A DNA stretch of 53,201 nt from Chara braunii (taxonomy: Eukaryota; Streptophyta; Charophyceae; Charales; Characeae), in contig BFEA01000277.1 of NCBI GenBank assembly GCA_003427395.1, positions 1,429,750 through 1,482,950 on the forward strand, read 5' to 3'. The notes beneath the pieces were generated by a model. That model ran no database searches. It was not told the origin of the DNA and was given only the letters and a program-made list of their open reading frames with translations. Position numbers and translations under genes: made by a program. Positions 1-9,727 of the stretch are shown here, in pieces. Position 1 is the stretch's first letter. Each line of letters begins with the position of its first letter.

Positions 1-360
1 ACACCCATCCACCATAGCCGGACATCCCGACCCTTCTTCAACCTCCATCACCTACACCCATCCACCATAGCCGGACGCCCCGACTATTCTTCAACCTCCA
101 TCACCCACGCCCATCCACCATAGCCGGACACCCCAACCCTTATTCAACCTCCATCACCTACACCCATCCACCATAGCCAGGATACCCCGACCCTTCTTCA
201 ACCTCCATCACCTACCCCCATCCACCATAGCCGGACACCCCAACCCTCCTTCAACCTACATCACCTACACCCTTCCACCGTAGCGGGACATCCCCGACCC
301 TTCTTCAACCTCCATCACCTAACCCCATCCACCATAGCCGGACACCCCAACCCTTCCTCG
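1..360. repeat. 53-bp tandem minisatellite, about 7 copies
   Basis: The unit contains CACCATAGCCGGACACCCC followed by CTTCAACCTCCATCACCTA and repeats every 53 bp from the first base of the window. Copies differ by a few substitutions, and the last one runs into unique sequence near 350. The array probably continues to the left of the window. No coding sequence is seen in it. Confidence 0.93.
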
Positions 361-625
361 CTTATCACCTCCCCCGTCCAATCGAGAGCCTTAAGGGGGA
401 GTCGCAAGGGGGATGCACGGGACCTTGGACAGGATCGGTTAGGGTAAGTCGAGTATCAAGGTCGATTAGGATGTGAAAACTTCTTGATCTCTCTCTCTCT
501 CTTTCCCTCTCTCTCTCTCTTACTCTCTCTCTCTCACTCTCTCTCTCTCTCATTCTCTCTCCTTCTTTTCTCATTCCTTCAAACTCTTTAACCCTTACCT
601 CTTCCCCCACTCCTTCCCCTCCATG
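361..625. repeat. CT-rich microsatellite and flank
   Basis: A (CT)n tract with short interruptions covers about 487-560, within a wider pyrimidine-rich stretch reaching about 625. The minus-strand reading frame rich in Arg/Glu that crosses it is a product of the repeat and is not called as a gene. Confidence 0.85.
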
Positions 626-629
626 GCAT

Positions 630-980
630 ATGACTAACCTCTACCCTCACCCGTTATATTGCCAGGGAACGAACGGAAAAGAACTTAGTCCTTACTTGGT
701 GGAAAGCGAGGGCAAGGGAGGGGCTGCCGGTCCCTTGTGCCACCAAGAAGGAAAGGATACGGGACTGTCGAGAGCTTTTGCGGAAGCGAAAAGGAGTGTT
801 GTTTTTGTAATGAGGTCAGTTTCACTCAACCATCTTCCCCGACTGCATGACAAAGGCGAATGCATGGCTTGCTTGAGGGAAGGGAAGGACAACCAAAGGA
901 TCATCGAGGAGCAAAGGAAACTTAGGCTTGCGGGAAGGGACGGTGTGTTGACCCCAACAGGGATTGTATTTGGTCCATGA
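630..980 (+). CDS. possible short ORF ahead of a consensus splice donor
   Basis: This is a 116-codon open frame with no family I recognise. Its C-terminal half has a CxxC pair (ECMAC) followed by a charged segment. Nineteen bases after the stop is a perfect 5' splice-site consensus, CAG/GTAAGT, with GTAAGT at 1000-1005. The stretch could therefore be a transcribed exon or 5' leader belonging to the downstream tandem family. A long minus-strand frame overlaps it, so coding is uncertain. Confidence 0.15.
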   Translation: MTNLYPHPLYCQGTNGKELSPYLVESEGKGGAAGPLCHQEGKDTGLSRAFAEAKRSVVFVMRSVSLNHLPRLHDKGECMACLREGKDNQRIIEEQRKLRLAGRDGVLTPTGIVFGP

Positions 981-1005
981 TTCGTGTGGTGTTGTGCAGG
1001 TAAGT

Positions 1006-3444
1006 AACTTGGGATGGGTGTTGAGCGGGACTGGATCCACCGGGAAACGACGAGGGAAAAAACTTGGGGCTTCGCGTGGGCCATGGATGTGGGAAGGTTC
1101 TTTGATGATTGACAGCATGAGTGCATGTTAAACCATGAGATGTGACGTCGTGTGATGATTGAATGCAACGTCGCTCTTTAATGCAATGCGACCCCTGAAA
1201 GGACTAAGGGAGGTCTTGAATAGGTGATGCGATACTAGTGGCTCTCGCAAAAAAAATATATAGCGGCTAGGAGTGCGGGCGACGTCGCCTTATCCCAAGG
1301 ATGCCGCCGGGGTTGCTTGGAGCCGCTAGGCTTAGTGAAAGGGTGCGTGGCCCAATGGATGACGCTTGAACTGCGCACGATAAGAAGACAAACTCTCAAC
1401 GAACTCCCTGGACTGCTTGTGTATTGGAAGGGGCAATTGCCTGGCCAAACTTAACTGAATCGAGAAAATGCCACGAGTGTCAAAGAGCTACCATCTTGAC
1501 GCGAGAAGCGGAGTTATATCCCCCAATGTAAAGCCCTCTCGCACGCGGCCCACCCCCATCCATCTCATAGCACTAGGTGAGGGTGCCCCTGTGACGAACG
1601 ACCCGCGCCCTGAGCGTGAGCGTGGGGAGGTCGAGCCAAATGGGACCCGCAACGGGGTCGACTTAGGCTCGAAAGTCCTTCAGGGTACGGCCCCTACAAA
1701 AATGGTGGAGGTGCCGGGTATAGGTTAAATTGACCCATACGGTCCCGAGGGGGGCGCCCGACGCATGACCGTGAGCATAAACATTAAGAAAAGGAACATG
1801 GACTTGTGTATGCTCTACCCCTTGAGTGAATCAGATTTGAGGGTGGTTGGGCGCATGGCAAAGCCAGGCCTAGAGGAATAACATGCATGCTTGCACACTT
1901 AATCAGCCATCTCCCTTGGAGGTGACTCTAGTCCTCCTTCTCTCGGGCTGATGTTCGTCAGACCGGGGAAGCCTTGGGCAAGCCGCAGGTCGACCCTTCC
2001 TCTTCGTGTGAAAGAAGGGCTCCGGTTACCTGGCAGGCGGTAGGTGCTTGGCTTAGGCCAGGTTCCGATGAAAATCCCATGGCGGAGTGATCCGACCGGA
2101 CGGGTACCTTTCTATCTTCTCTGAGCCCAGTGGGCTCATGCACTTTGCACTTTTCCTTAAATGATTGAAGGAACCTCATATGAACATAACAGGTAATCGA
2201 GAAGGTACAATCCTGCCCTATGAACGGAAAGACAAAAGGAGATAAGGGAATGAAGGGAGTTGCTAGACTCCAAAGAAAACTAGCTCACCCTTGAAGATGC
2301 TCACGAGAAGCAACTTGACACTGTGTATGGAAAGTAAGGGTGAGTGACACACACGGTCCTGAAAGAAGATTGCGAGCTATGAGTAGGAAGCGTTGGGCGC
2401 ACCAAGGGAAAGACACTTGTACTATGTGTGTCCCACTTGGGACTTGTGCTTGCGTGATGGGGATTCGAGCGTCCTGCCTTTCGGAAAGAAAGGGTTGGTT
2501 TGCACCAGTCGGTGCAGGTTGCGAAAAGTCGTTCTCTTTGAAGTTCGCCGGGTTCCATGCACGGGGGTCGGGCCACCGGGCTGTCAGGCAGGAGTTGGTC
2601 TCGTCGGCTGGTTAGTAACATTCTCACCCGGGCGGTCTGAGCATGGTTCGATGACCTTGCCCAGGCGGGGTGCGAAACGCCTTCAGGCGGGACGGCTACT
2701 TGTCGGCAGACGGCAGGGGGACCACTGCGTATGGAGCAAGGAGGGAGCCTCGAAGGCGATTAGTAGCTTCTCGTAGCTTGGTTTGGGAAAGGCTGTTCCT
2801 TGTCGGACCGATGGAAGTGAATGCCTGGACGGCTGGCTCCAATGGCCTACCGAGATGTGCGGGGTGATTCCCGAGATTAACGGTGGGTACACGAGCGGCA
2901 AGTCAGGATGGGGTATTCTGGGTAAGGAGGAAAGGGCGAATGCCTTGCTGAGACCTGGGTTCGACGCTCGCGGCGGTTGAGCTGTGTTTGAGGTATGGGA
3001 TAAAACCCTGCCAATAGTAACAGTGGAGAGACCACTTTTGGGAAAAGGTCAATGAGGAGATGACTGGCCTGTGTGCGATGACTGCTTGGTTTTTTCTTTT
3101 TGTACCTCCATCTGTAAAGTTGCTTGATGAATGTTGGATGGGGGTCGAGTTCTAAGTCTATTCTCGACTCCTGCCTAAGTCTGCACGAGTGAGAGAACAT
3201 GAGGAAGAGGCTGGCTAGGAGTCGGAAGAAAGTGGAACCAAGAAAGAGGAATGCGAGCGGCTGGTGATCGATTGGGAGTATGGTAGGACAATGACGCCTG
3301 GAAAATGGATGGAAAAAGTTGAAGGAGACCCGGATGAGGGGCCTGAAAACAACTTTCATCTAGAAAAGGAAGAAGCAAACCATCTGACCATGAGGGACCG
3401 TGTGGTGCTCTCATGTGGAAACAGGACAAGCGCCGGGAAACAAG
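1006..3444. other. no supported gene
   Basis: Several 60-130 codon frames overlap on both strands here, but none shows a motif, repeat or conservation that I can defend. The sequence is mixed-composition and not obviously repetitive. It may be leader, intron or decayed sequence upstream of the tandem gene family. Confidence 0.5.
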
Positions 3445-3792
3445 ATGGCGCGGTGGTTGGCGCCTCCTGTCTACTCGAATGGTCCGGAAATGCCTATAGA
3501 AGTAAGGGGCGAGGTATCTGTTGTTCTCCCGGAAGAAATGACGTGGACCGACCTGGAACCAGCCTATGAAACCGTGATGCTGGACGAGAGGGACGCGTTC
3601 CTTTGGATAAAAACGATCTGGACTAAGGTCAGCCTGACGAGACTTTCACCTAGTTTGATGGACCTAGAATTTCGGGGAACAGTGGAAGCTCGAGGATGGG
3701 TCTACGTGTCCCAGGAAATGGAAAATGCAATGGTAGTGGGACTAGTATTGGGCACGGCACCAGATCACCGACCATGGCAGCGATACGTATAG
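3445..3792 (+). pseudogene. tandem family copy 1a, truncated
   Basis: This is the N-terminal part of the unknown family found four more times downstream. It starts ATG-GCG-CGG, like the ATG-GCG starts of copies 3 and 4. It has the family's early block (EVSVVLPEE, compare EVSLPAT and EVLLPAS in other copies), a central F-W-I-W region, and the block ending in YVSQ. It then loses similarity and stops after 115 codons where full copies have about 260, so it is a truncated or frameshifted copy. Copy 1b begins about 100 bp further on. Function is unknown. Confidence 0.5.
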
Positions 3793-3896
3793 CCGCCAAA
3801 GCAGCACTCAGACAGGAAATGGTGGCTGACTTTCAGCGCAGGCACTGCCAGGCCCACACCACTTTGCAGGAAGGCTCCTGTTCTTCAATTCAGGTC

Positions 3897-4691
3897 ATGG
3901 TAGAGAGAGGGGTGAAAGTAGCTTACCAACCACAGTGGGTTGTGCATCGTTGTGGTAGGAGTCGTAACTACTATAGTACCGAAAGGGCAAGTACCGTCTT
4001 CTGGAGGATCCGGAACTGGCCCTTCGTGAGTCCTAGGATGCAATCTGTAGGCAAGCGGTCCAATGGACAATCCTACCTAGTCCTAGTTAGTGGTCCCCAG
4101 TCCCTGTCACACTTTGCCCAGTCAGCGAGTATCGTGTGGAACCGTGTGCATTACGTGCCCGAATTTCAAGGGCAGACCTTTGACGATCCGAAGTATAAAT
4201 CAAGAGGCTGCGTTCAGACATTCGTTCATTCGCTCTCTGGGCCGTGCGAAAATGATGTCAGTGTGTTTTGTGCTACAGAGATCTGCGGGCGCGGGGACAG
4301 GGAAAACATGAGACGTCCTCTTAGCACAATGAGGTGCGTGCTACCTCCGTTTCTGGTGGATGCATTCTTTGGGACCAGGGATAGACTGGAACGTATATGC
4401 CAATCGATGAAACGCCTGAGGCTGTACCAATGTGCTAGACAAGACTTCTTTAGGTTATCCGTGGAGGCAGGGCCGTTTGAAGGAAACTGGGCGGAAGAAT
4501 TAGTTGAGGTGCTAAACCTCCTCAGCACGGATGAAGTCTTTGTTCCTAGTTCAGTGCATTGGCAGATAGTCTACCGAAACTTGGCAGCAGGGGAAACCTT
4601 CTTGGAAGGGGTAAAGGAGATGTTCGTAGACGAGGAGGAGGATTTCGGTGATGAGGAGGACGGGGACGAGATAGAGGACTGGGACTTCTGA
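3897..4691 (+). CDS. tandem family copy 1b, unknown protein (264 aa)
   Basis: The open frame from ATG 3897 gives 264 residues, the same size as copies 3 and 4 (257 and 261). The C-terminal half carries the family blocks in order: a V-L-PPF-LVD-xx-FG segment, then GPFEGN followed by E-L-V-E-V-L, then an xVYRNLxxGExFLxGVxxMF block. The tail is very acidic (Glu/Asp run over the last 20 residues). The N-terminal half is more diverged, with only a weak match to the GVEV start block, so the start is uncertain and an internal frameshift is possible. It is followed 54 bp later by copy 2. I do not recognise the family. Confidence 0.5.
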   Translation: MVERGVKVAYQPQWVVHRCGRSRNYYSTERASTVFWRIRNWPFVSPRMQSVGKRSNGQSYLVLVSGPQSLSHFAQSASIVWNRVHYVPEFQGQTFDDPKYKSRGCVQTFVHSLSGPCENDVSVFCATEICGRGDRENMRRPLSTMRCVLPPFLVDAFFGTRDRLERICQSMKRLRLYQCARQDFFRLSVEAGPFEGNWAEELVEVLNLLSTDEVFVPSSVHWQIVYRNLAAGETFLEGVKEMFVDEEEDFGDEEDGDEIEDWDF

Positions 4692-4745
4692 GGGGGGGAC
4701 TTCCCCGGGGAAAACGGGTTGTCAGCCATGTGCAGGTAGGGAGCA

Positions 4746-5492
4746 ATGAACCGGGAACTCGAGCCATGGGGTTGTACATGGGAACCAAGACGAATCGGAA
4801 GGGGAGTAGAGATGTCGGTACCGCCGAGCTATGAATGGAAGGGGACCACATGTGATTGGCGGGGGTATGAGATTGTGTCGGAGCTATCGTACCTATGGAT
4901 AGAGCGAGTCTGGAACCCATTGAGGGAAGAGGAAGGATGGGAAGAAATTGCAGAAGGGAGGGTGGAATCAATCGGGATGATTGTTCTCTCCGAACAAGGT
5001 TGGCACCTGTTCTGCACAATGCTCGCGGCAGGACGGGACCCGATGTGGCTTTTAGGGGACGCTGGGGCAAGGGCTCGACAGGCGGGGGAAAGGTTTGCTA
5101 ACAAGGGTTGGGATACGGTCAGCAGTAGAGTCGTGATGGGAGGATGGAAGGAATTTAAACCGCCTGGCACCCGAACCAAGATCTGGGTGCCCGAGTTTGT
5201 GGCGGACTGGTTTGGGGGCTTTGATCATATAGAAGAGGTGGCGGGCACGATGGAACGAATACACGTGGACTGCGCATGACTGGCAGAGGAATTATATAGG
5301 ACGTCCTTGAAATTCGGGCCCTTCCACGGCGATAGAGCCCGGGAGGTTCTTATCATTTTGGAAATCAAAAGGAATGACCGACAGGAGGTGGCCCCGTAAA
5401 CTAGGGAGGCCATAATCCACCGTGAGGTGGCAACAACACCCTGTTATGGGGACGATGTGTTCAAACTGTTCGAAGTGCTGTGGTTCGACTAA
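4746..5492 (+). pseudogene. tandem family copy 2, two in-frame stops
   Basis: This is a full-length copy (248 codons) in one frame from ATG 4746, interrupted by TGA at 5277-5279 and TAA at 5397-5399 before the terminal TAA at 5490-5492. Family blocks are visible: GVEMSVPPSYEW near residue 20, the GWHLF segment, GGWKEFKPP, VPEFVADWFGG, then after the first stop FGPFHGD and finally REAIIHREV and VFKLFE. The start lies just after CCATGTGCAGGTAGGGAG, a leader resembling the one before the ORF at 7787. It is probably a decayed paralogue. Function is unknown. Confidence 0.55.
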
Positions 5493-5614
5493 GCGCAGGA
5501 AAGCCGTGGGGCCAGACAAATATGGAAAAAATTGCTAAGATAAGGGAATGGGATGTCTGGCCATTGTAGGGTTCAGGGCGGATTGCGAGCCAGGAGATCG
5601 AAGGCGAGTGAGCG

Positions 5615-6388
5615 ATGGCGCGAAGAAGGACGTTCCTTGAGGAACGCCCCTTGGGCATTGAACCGCCGAGGGAAATATCGGGTGGGGTAGAGGTTAGCTT
5701 GCCAGCGACAAGTGAAGGTTGGCATTGGGTGGCAGATTGGGTCGGGGTCGAGCTTGCGAAAAATATGGTTTACTTGGTGACGAAAGTTGAGTGGCGTGCG
5801 GAAGAGAATGGGGAATGGAACCTGGACCCACGGGGGCATGTGCGTGCAGAAGGACGGTTATATGTGTCAGAGGATGGGTGGAGGGAGTTCGGAGTTCGGT
5901 TGGCATCAGGAGAAAACCCGTTGAGCATGTTTGAAGGGGCATGGCAGTTAGTATGGCGGGCGGGGTTTGAGCTCGCAGATCCGAGGTTTGACGACGTAAC
6001 AGTGGACCTTAGGGTGGCCATGGTCAGGAGTTTCGAATTGCCTAGTGAAAATGTACGAATGAGGCTGCCGCCCTTCCTGCTGGGAAGGCTGGGCGGGCTG
6101 GGACTTGTTAGACGAGCAGTGGCCGAGCTCGCAAGCTTGACATACGAAGAGGCAATGGTACATCGAGAATACTATCAGATCTTCTTAGAAATGGGGCCGT
6201 TCAGTGGAGAGCAGAAGTATGAGGTGCTGCGCACCCTGCGTGCCATGTTTAGCACTAGGCCGAGGGCTCCGATTGTGGGAAGTGAGGTCCTGTGGGGTGT
6301 CATCCAACGGGAAATAAGTCAAGGGATGGTGTACATGGATGATCTATACCGATTGTATGAGCCGCTGGAAGTAGGAACAGGTCGGTAA
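5615..6388 (+). CDS. tandem family copy 3, unknown protein (257 aa)
   Basis: This is an intact frame. Conserved blocks shared with copy 4, in order: GGVEVSLPAT (about residues 21-30); Trp-rich ADWVGVEL; VEW (about 57-59); GRLYVSEDGWREFGVRLASG (about 79-98); RxRLPPFLLGRLGG (about 147-160); MGPFSGEQKYEVL (about 193-205); VLWGVIQREISQG and DDLYxLYE at the end. No signal peptide or membrane segment is evident. The start is chosen because ATG-GCG-CGA matches the other copies. An acceptor-like pyrimidine/TAG lies about 45 bp upstream. No known family is recognised. Intactness next to broken copies suggests it may be functional. Confidence 0.6.
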   Translation: MARRRTFLEERPLGIEPPREISGGVEVSLPATSEGWHWVADWVGVELAKNMVYLVTKVEWRAEENGEWNLDPRGHVRAEGRLYVSEDGWREFGVRLASGENPLSMFEGAWQLVWRAGFELADPRFDDVTVDLRVAMVRSFELPSENVRMRLPPFLLGRLGGLGLVRRAVAELASLTYEEAMVHREYYQIFLEMGPFSGEQKYEVLRTLRAMFSTRPRAPIVGSEVLWGVIQREISQGMVYMDDLYRLYEPLEVGTGR

Positions 6389-6537
6389 TAGGGTCGAAAG
6401 AAAGGGGAAGGAACAAAGGGGGAAAAGAAGCGCCGGGCTAGGGACTAGAGAGTTGTTTGGGCGGAGAACTCAAGACCAAATGAAATAAGTAAACTTGCTT
6501 GCTGTTTAAAACTATGCAGGGGATTTCTAAGTCCAAA

Positions 6538-7323
6538 ATGGCGATGAGACGCGCCCGGATGTCACGACGGCCCACGTACCCGCGACCACCCACAGAAAGT
6601 GGAGGTGGATGGGAGGTATTGCTTCCAGCAAGCTACATGGTCCGAGGACTGGATACCGAATGGAGGGCCGTGACCTTGGGAAGGGATCAGGCGTTCATGA
6701 TGGTGGAATGTTTGTGGGATGGTATGAGGATTAATAAGGGACTAGGGGACGACCTGTACACTGACCTTAGGGTGACGGGGGCCGTATACCTGCCGAAACT
6801 AGGGTGGTACATGTTAGGAATGGAACTGGCGCTAGGGCACGGTCTGTTACCAATTTTCCAGAGGACTACTACGGTACTGAACCGAGTAGGCCAGGAAGTG
6901 CGAGGGAGAAGGAATGTAGGACTAAGAACCCGGTTGGAGATAGGAGGTTGGTGGGAATTTAAGGCCCCAATGACAGCGCTGAGGTGTCGAGTGCCTCGCT
7001 TCATGGTGGACCTGGTGTTCGGCAGCCTCGCAAGGGCGATGGATCTGGTGGATTCGACCCTGGTCTGGATTCACCACTTCCGACCACAGACAACAGGGAT
7101 GTTTTACGATGTGTCGGTCAGGCATGGGCCGTTCTGGGGAAATCAGGCCTGGGAATTACTAGACCTCATTGAAATTTTGATATTCGGGTTGCCTCGCTTG
7201 ACGTTTGAGGAATATGAACCAATAATTATTAGGGAAATAGGGATGGGAGAAAACTACCTTGTCGGGGTGGATGACCTGTTCGAGGAACCAGATGAACAAG
7301 GCAGGCCTGAAGGACCAGCGTGA
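6538..7323 (+). CDS. tandem family copy 4, unknown protein (261 aa)
   Basis: This is an intact frame; ATG 6538 (ATG-GCG-ATG) is preferred over the upstream ATG at 6514 because it aligns with the starts of copies 1a and 3. Blocks in order: GGGWEVLLPASY near residue 22, TEWRAVTL, GAVYLPKLGWYMLG, GGWWEFKAP, RCRVPRFMVDLVFGS, HGPFWGNQAWELL, PIIIREIGMGENYL and VDDLFEEP at the C terminus. Similarity to copy 3 is spread over the whole length but diverged, so these are old duplicates. A 3' splice-like CTATGCAG/G lies about 20 bp upstream. Function is unknown. Confidence 0.6.
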   Translation: MAMRRARMSRRPTYPRPPTESGGGWEVLLPASYMVRGLDTEWRAVTLGRDQAFMMVECLWDGMRINKGLGDDLYTDLRVTGAVYLPKLGWYMLGMELALGHGLLPIFQRTTTVLNRVGQEVRGRRNVGLRTRLEIGGWWEFKAPMTALRCRVPRFMVDLVFGSLARAMDLVDSTLVWIHHFRPQTTGMFYDVSVRHGPFWGNQAWELLDLIEILIFGLPRLTFEEYEPIIIREIGMGENYLVGVDDLFEEPDEQGRPEGPA

Positions 7324-7786
7324 GGAAAGGCGCCAAGGAAATGTGGGAAAAATAAAGGATGGATATTAAGATAGGAAGGTAGCTATCAGCAGAAAGGGGT
7401 TGTGGTCGGAGTTCCGTCGTACCTAAAGATGTGGCAGGAGGGAACTGGGAAGAGCACCCGCGCTGAAGGACGTTGGGGCATCCGGGTGTCGGGAAGTCAA
7501 AAGGGCTACCCTCAAGGGGAGAGCCGCTAGCCCCAGACACCGCCCTAAGGGACCAGGGCATGGCAGTGACGAAACGCTAAAGCTCGGCAGCAAGTCTTCC
7601 GACAGAAGCAAGATAGAACGACGCCCTGTAGGAAATTGTTGGGTAAGTCGTTCCAACAAAATAAGACGGGAAAACAAGGAAATAAGTAAGAATGAGGGGA
7701 CCCTAGGGGCCGGGAACTAGGAAAGCTATGAACAACCGGTCGTTTCGCAAATTTTTTTTTCTTCCATGTACAGGGTAGGTAAAGGG

Positions 7787-8125
7787 ATGGCGTTGGAAGA
7801 AGAGGCTGAGGAACTGCGAAGCGAAGGAAGTCAGGGCACAGGTAGGGGCACCGAACGAAACGAAGCATCAGTAAAGGATCGAGAGTCAGCGAAACCAGAG
7901 GGAACCAGGGAAGATGGGAATGATCTTTCGACGGGCGAAAGTTTGGGGAAAGCCGGGGGTAGCAAAAGAGGACCTCAGGAAAATAGGGAAGGAAGGGACA
8001 ACGAAAGGGCGAGTCCTCGAAACTCCAGAGGAACTACGCCCAAGAAAATGAAAGTCTCGGATGCACGCCGTAAGTTGGCAGAAATAGAAAGGTGGATTGC
8101 GGAATATAAGGCGGGACTTATCTAG
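7787..8125 (+). CDS. charged low-complexity ORF (112 aa)
   Basis: The open frame from ATG 7787 follows a strong acceptor-like tract (nine T, then CTTCCATGTACAG, at about 7752-7773). Its leader resembles the one before copy 2. The product is rich in Glu, Arg, Gly and Ser and probably disordered, and ends in a basic/acidic helix-like segment with KKMK, ARRKLAEIERW and KAGL. It may be a last exon or companion gene of the tandem family; this is inference from position only. No family recognised. Confidence 0.35.
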   Translation: MALEEEAEELRSEGSQGTGRGTERNEASVKDRESAKPEGTREDGNDLSTGESLGKAGGSKRGPQENREGRDNERASPRNSRGTTPKKMKVSDARRKLAEIERWIAEYKAGLI

Positions 8126-9095
8126 CAAATGATGGCTGGGAATGAAGAGGATCCCCTCCTTTTCAGCAGGCGGACCAGGTCGCCACGCGACGACCCGGGA
8201 ACGGCTAACCACCCGAGGGTACGAGGCTATCAGCCGCTATGGCTCGGACGCCCCGTCAACCCAGCTAGCCTCTGGACCTGTGAGAACCTGCTTCAGGGAA
8301 TCATCTCTTGCTCAAGAGGCGCAGTTGAAACTCTCTGCCTCTTCATGAAGGACATAAGTGCTGACACCGCAGGGGACGCCACTGTGGTTAGATTCTCGTC
8401 GGTGAACCGTTGCGAGAACCCGACGGCTGCCATGGGAACACTCCTTCAATCAAGAAGAATGCAGCAAGCTTCAAACCGCTGCAATGCTGAGTGATCTTCG
8501 CCCCGACCACAAGATCGGACATATCACTCCATCGACTATGACACATGATTGACTACCTATCCCTTCAGAGCTCGGTAGTGCCTAACCGCGAAGGCGCATC
8601 TGGAGAGGAACCCCATCCAATGATGCTGAGTCCCTTGCCACTCGAACACTTCACTAGGTTAAGTACCACCCTCTTTCAGGAATAACCAATCAACTTGTGT
8701 CAGATGATGCTAAGCAATCCTCCTTACGCTATCGTACTAGGAGGTTGCCCCATCAATTGAGCGCTGACTTATGAGAGGAAGAAAACATATTTTCACATTA
8801 TCCCACAGCCATTCATTCCACAATGCCATGTAGATCAATAAAATACAATAAGAGGCAAGAACTGAAATCCCAAGAACTGCCTCCCAATCCCCCAGGCATA
8901 TCCTAGAACTGACACATGACAAGCCAGATACAATGCAATGAACTGAAATTTTAAAAATTTAACTTACATTCATACAAAACTAGGGCCAATATGGGCCCGG
9001 CAGACACATGAGTCCACCACTGAGCCGAGTCATCATAGGCTGCTCGTATCCAGCTCCGGCATCCGAAATCATACCATAATCATTGCAAGCCGATT
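8126..9095. other. no supported gene
   Basis: A 121-codon frame (8129-8494, +) starts four bases after the previous stop but has no recognisable features and is overlapped by another open frame. From about 8500 the sequence becomes more AT-rich. No LTR copy could be matched here although the Ty3 element's 3' end lies just to the right. Confidence 0.5.
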
Positions 9096-9722
9096 GTCGG
9101 CTGCAGCTGGCGGCATACGGGCCACGTCCCAGCGTATAATCATCATCTATAGCTGGCGGTTCACTGGTCACGTCCCAGCACATAATCATCACCAGTAGAT
9201 GGTGGCAACACTGTCCACGTCCCAGCATCATCATCATCAGTAGCTGGCGGCAACACTGTCCACGTCCCAGTACATAATCATCATCAGTAGCTGGCGGCAA
9301 CACTGTCCACGTCCAGCATCATCATCATCAGTAGCTGGCGGCAACACCGTCCACGTCCCAGCACATAATCATCATCAGTAGCTGGCAGCAACACTGTCCA
9401 CGTCCCAGGATATCATCATCAGTAGCTGGCGGCAACACTGTCCACGTCCCAGCACATAATCATCAGTAGCTGGCGGCAACACTGTCCACATCCCAACACA
9501 TAATCATCATCAGTAGTTGGCGGCAACACTGTCCATGTTCCAGCATATAATCAACATCTGAAGTTGGCGACACACTGTCCACGTCCCAGCATATAATCAT
9601 CGTTTGAAGCTGGCGGCACACTGGCCATATCCTAACACATAATGATCCCGTTGTTGGCGGCATACTGACCACGTCCCAACCAATGCTGAGGGCACACTGA
9701 CCCCGACCCAGCATGTCCATGC
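9096..9722. repeat. 47-bp tandem minisatellite, about 13-14 copies
   Basis: The core is GTAGCTGGCGGCAACACTG followed by TCCACGTCCCAGCACATAAT and CATCATC. Most units are 47 bp, with shorter variants. The array sits directly downstream of the retrotransposon pol end (minus strand) and could lie inside its 3' non-coding region or 3' LTR; no matching array is seen at the 5' end. Confidence 0.92.
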
Positions 9723-9727
9723 TGATG

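Noticed and set aside
9096-9722. Regular repeats resembling a CRISPR array
   Set aside because: The whole 47-bp unit repeats with no unique spacers, the context is eukaryotic, and no cas-like gene is present. It is a minisatellite.
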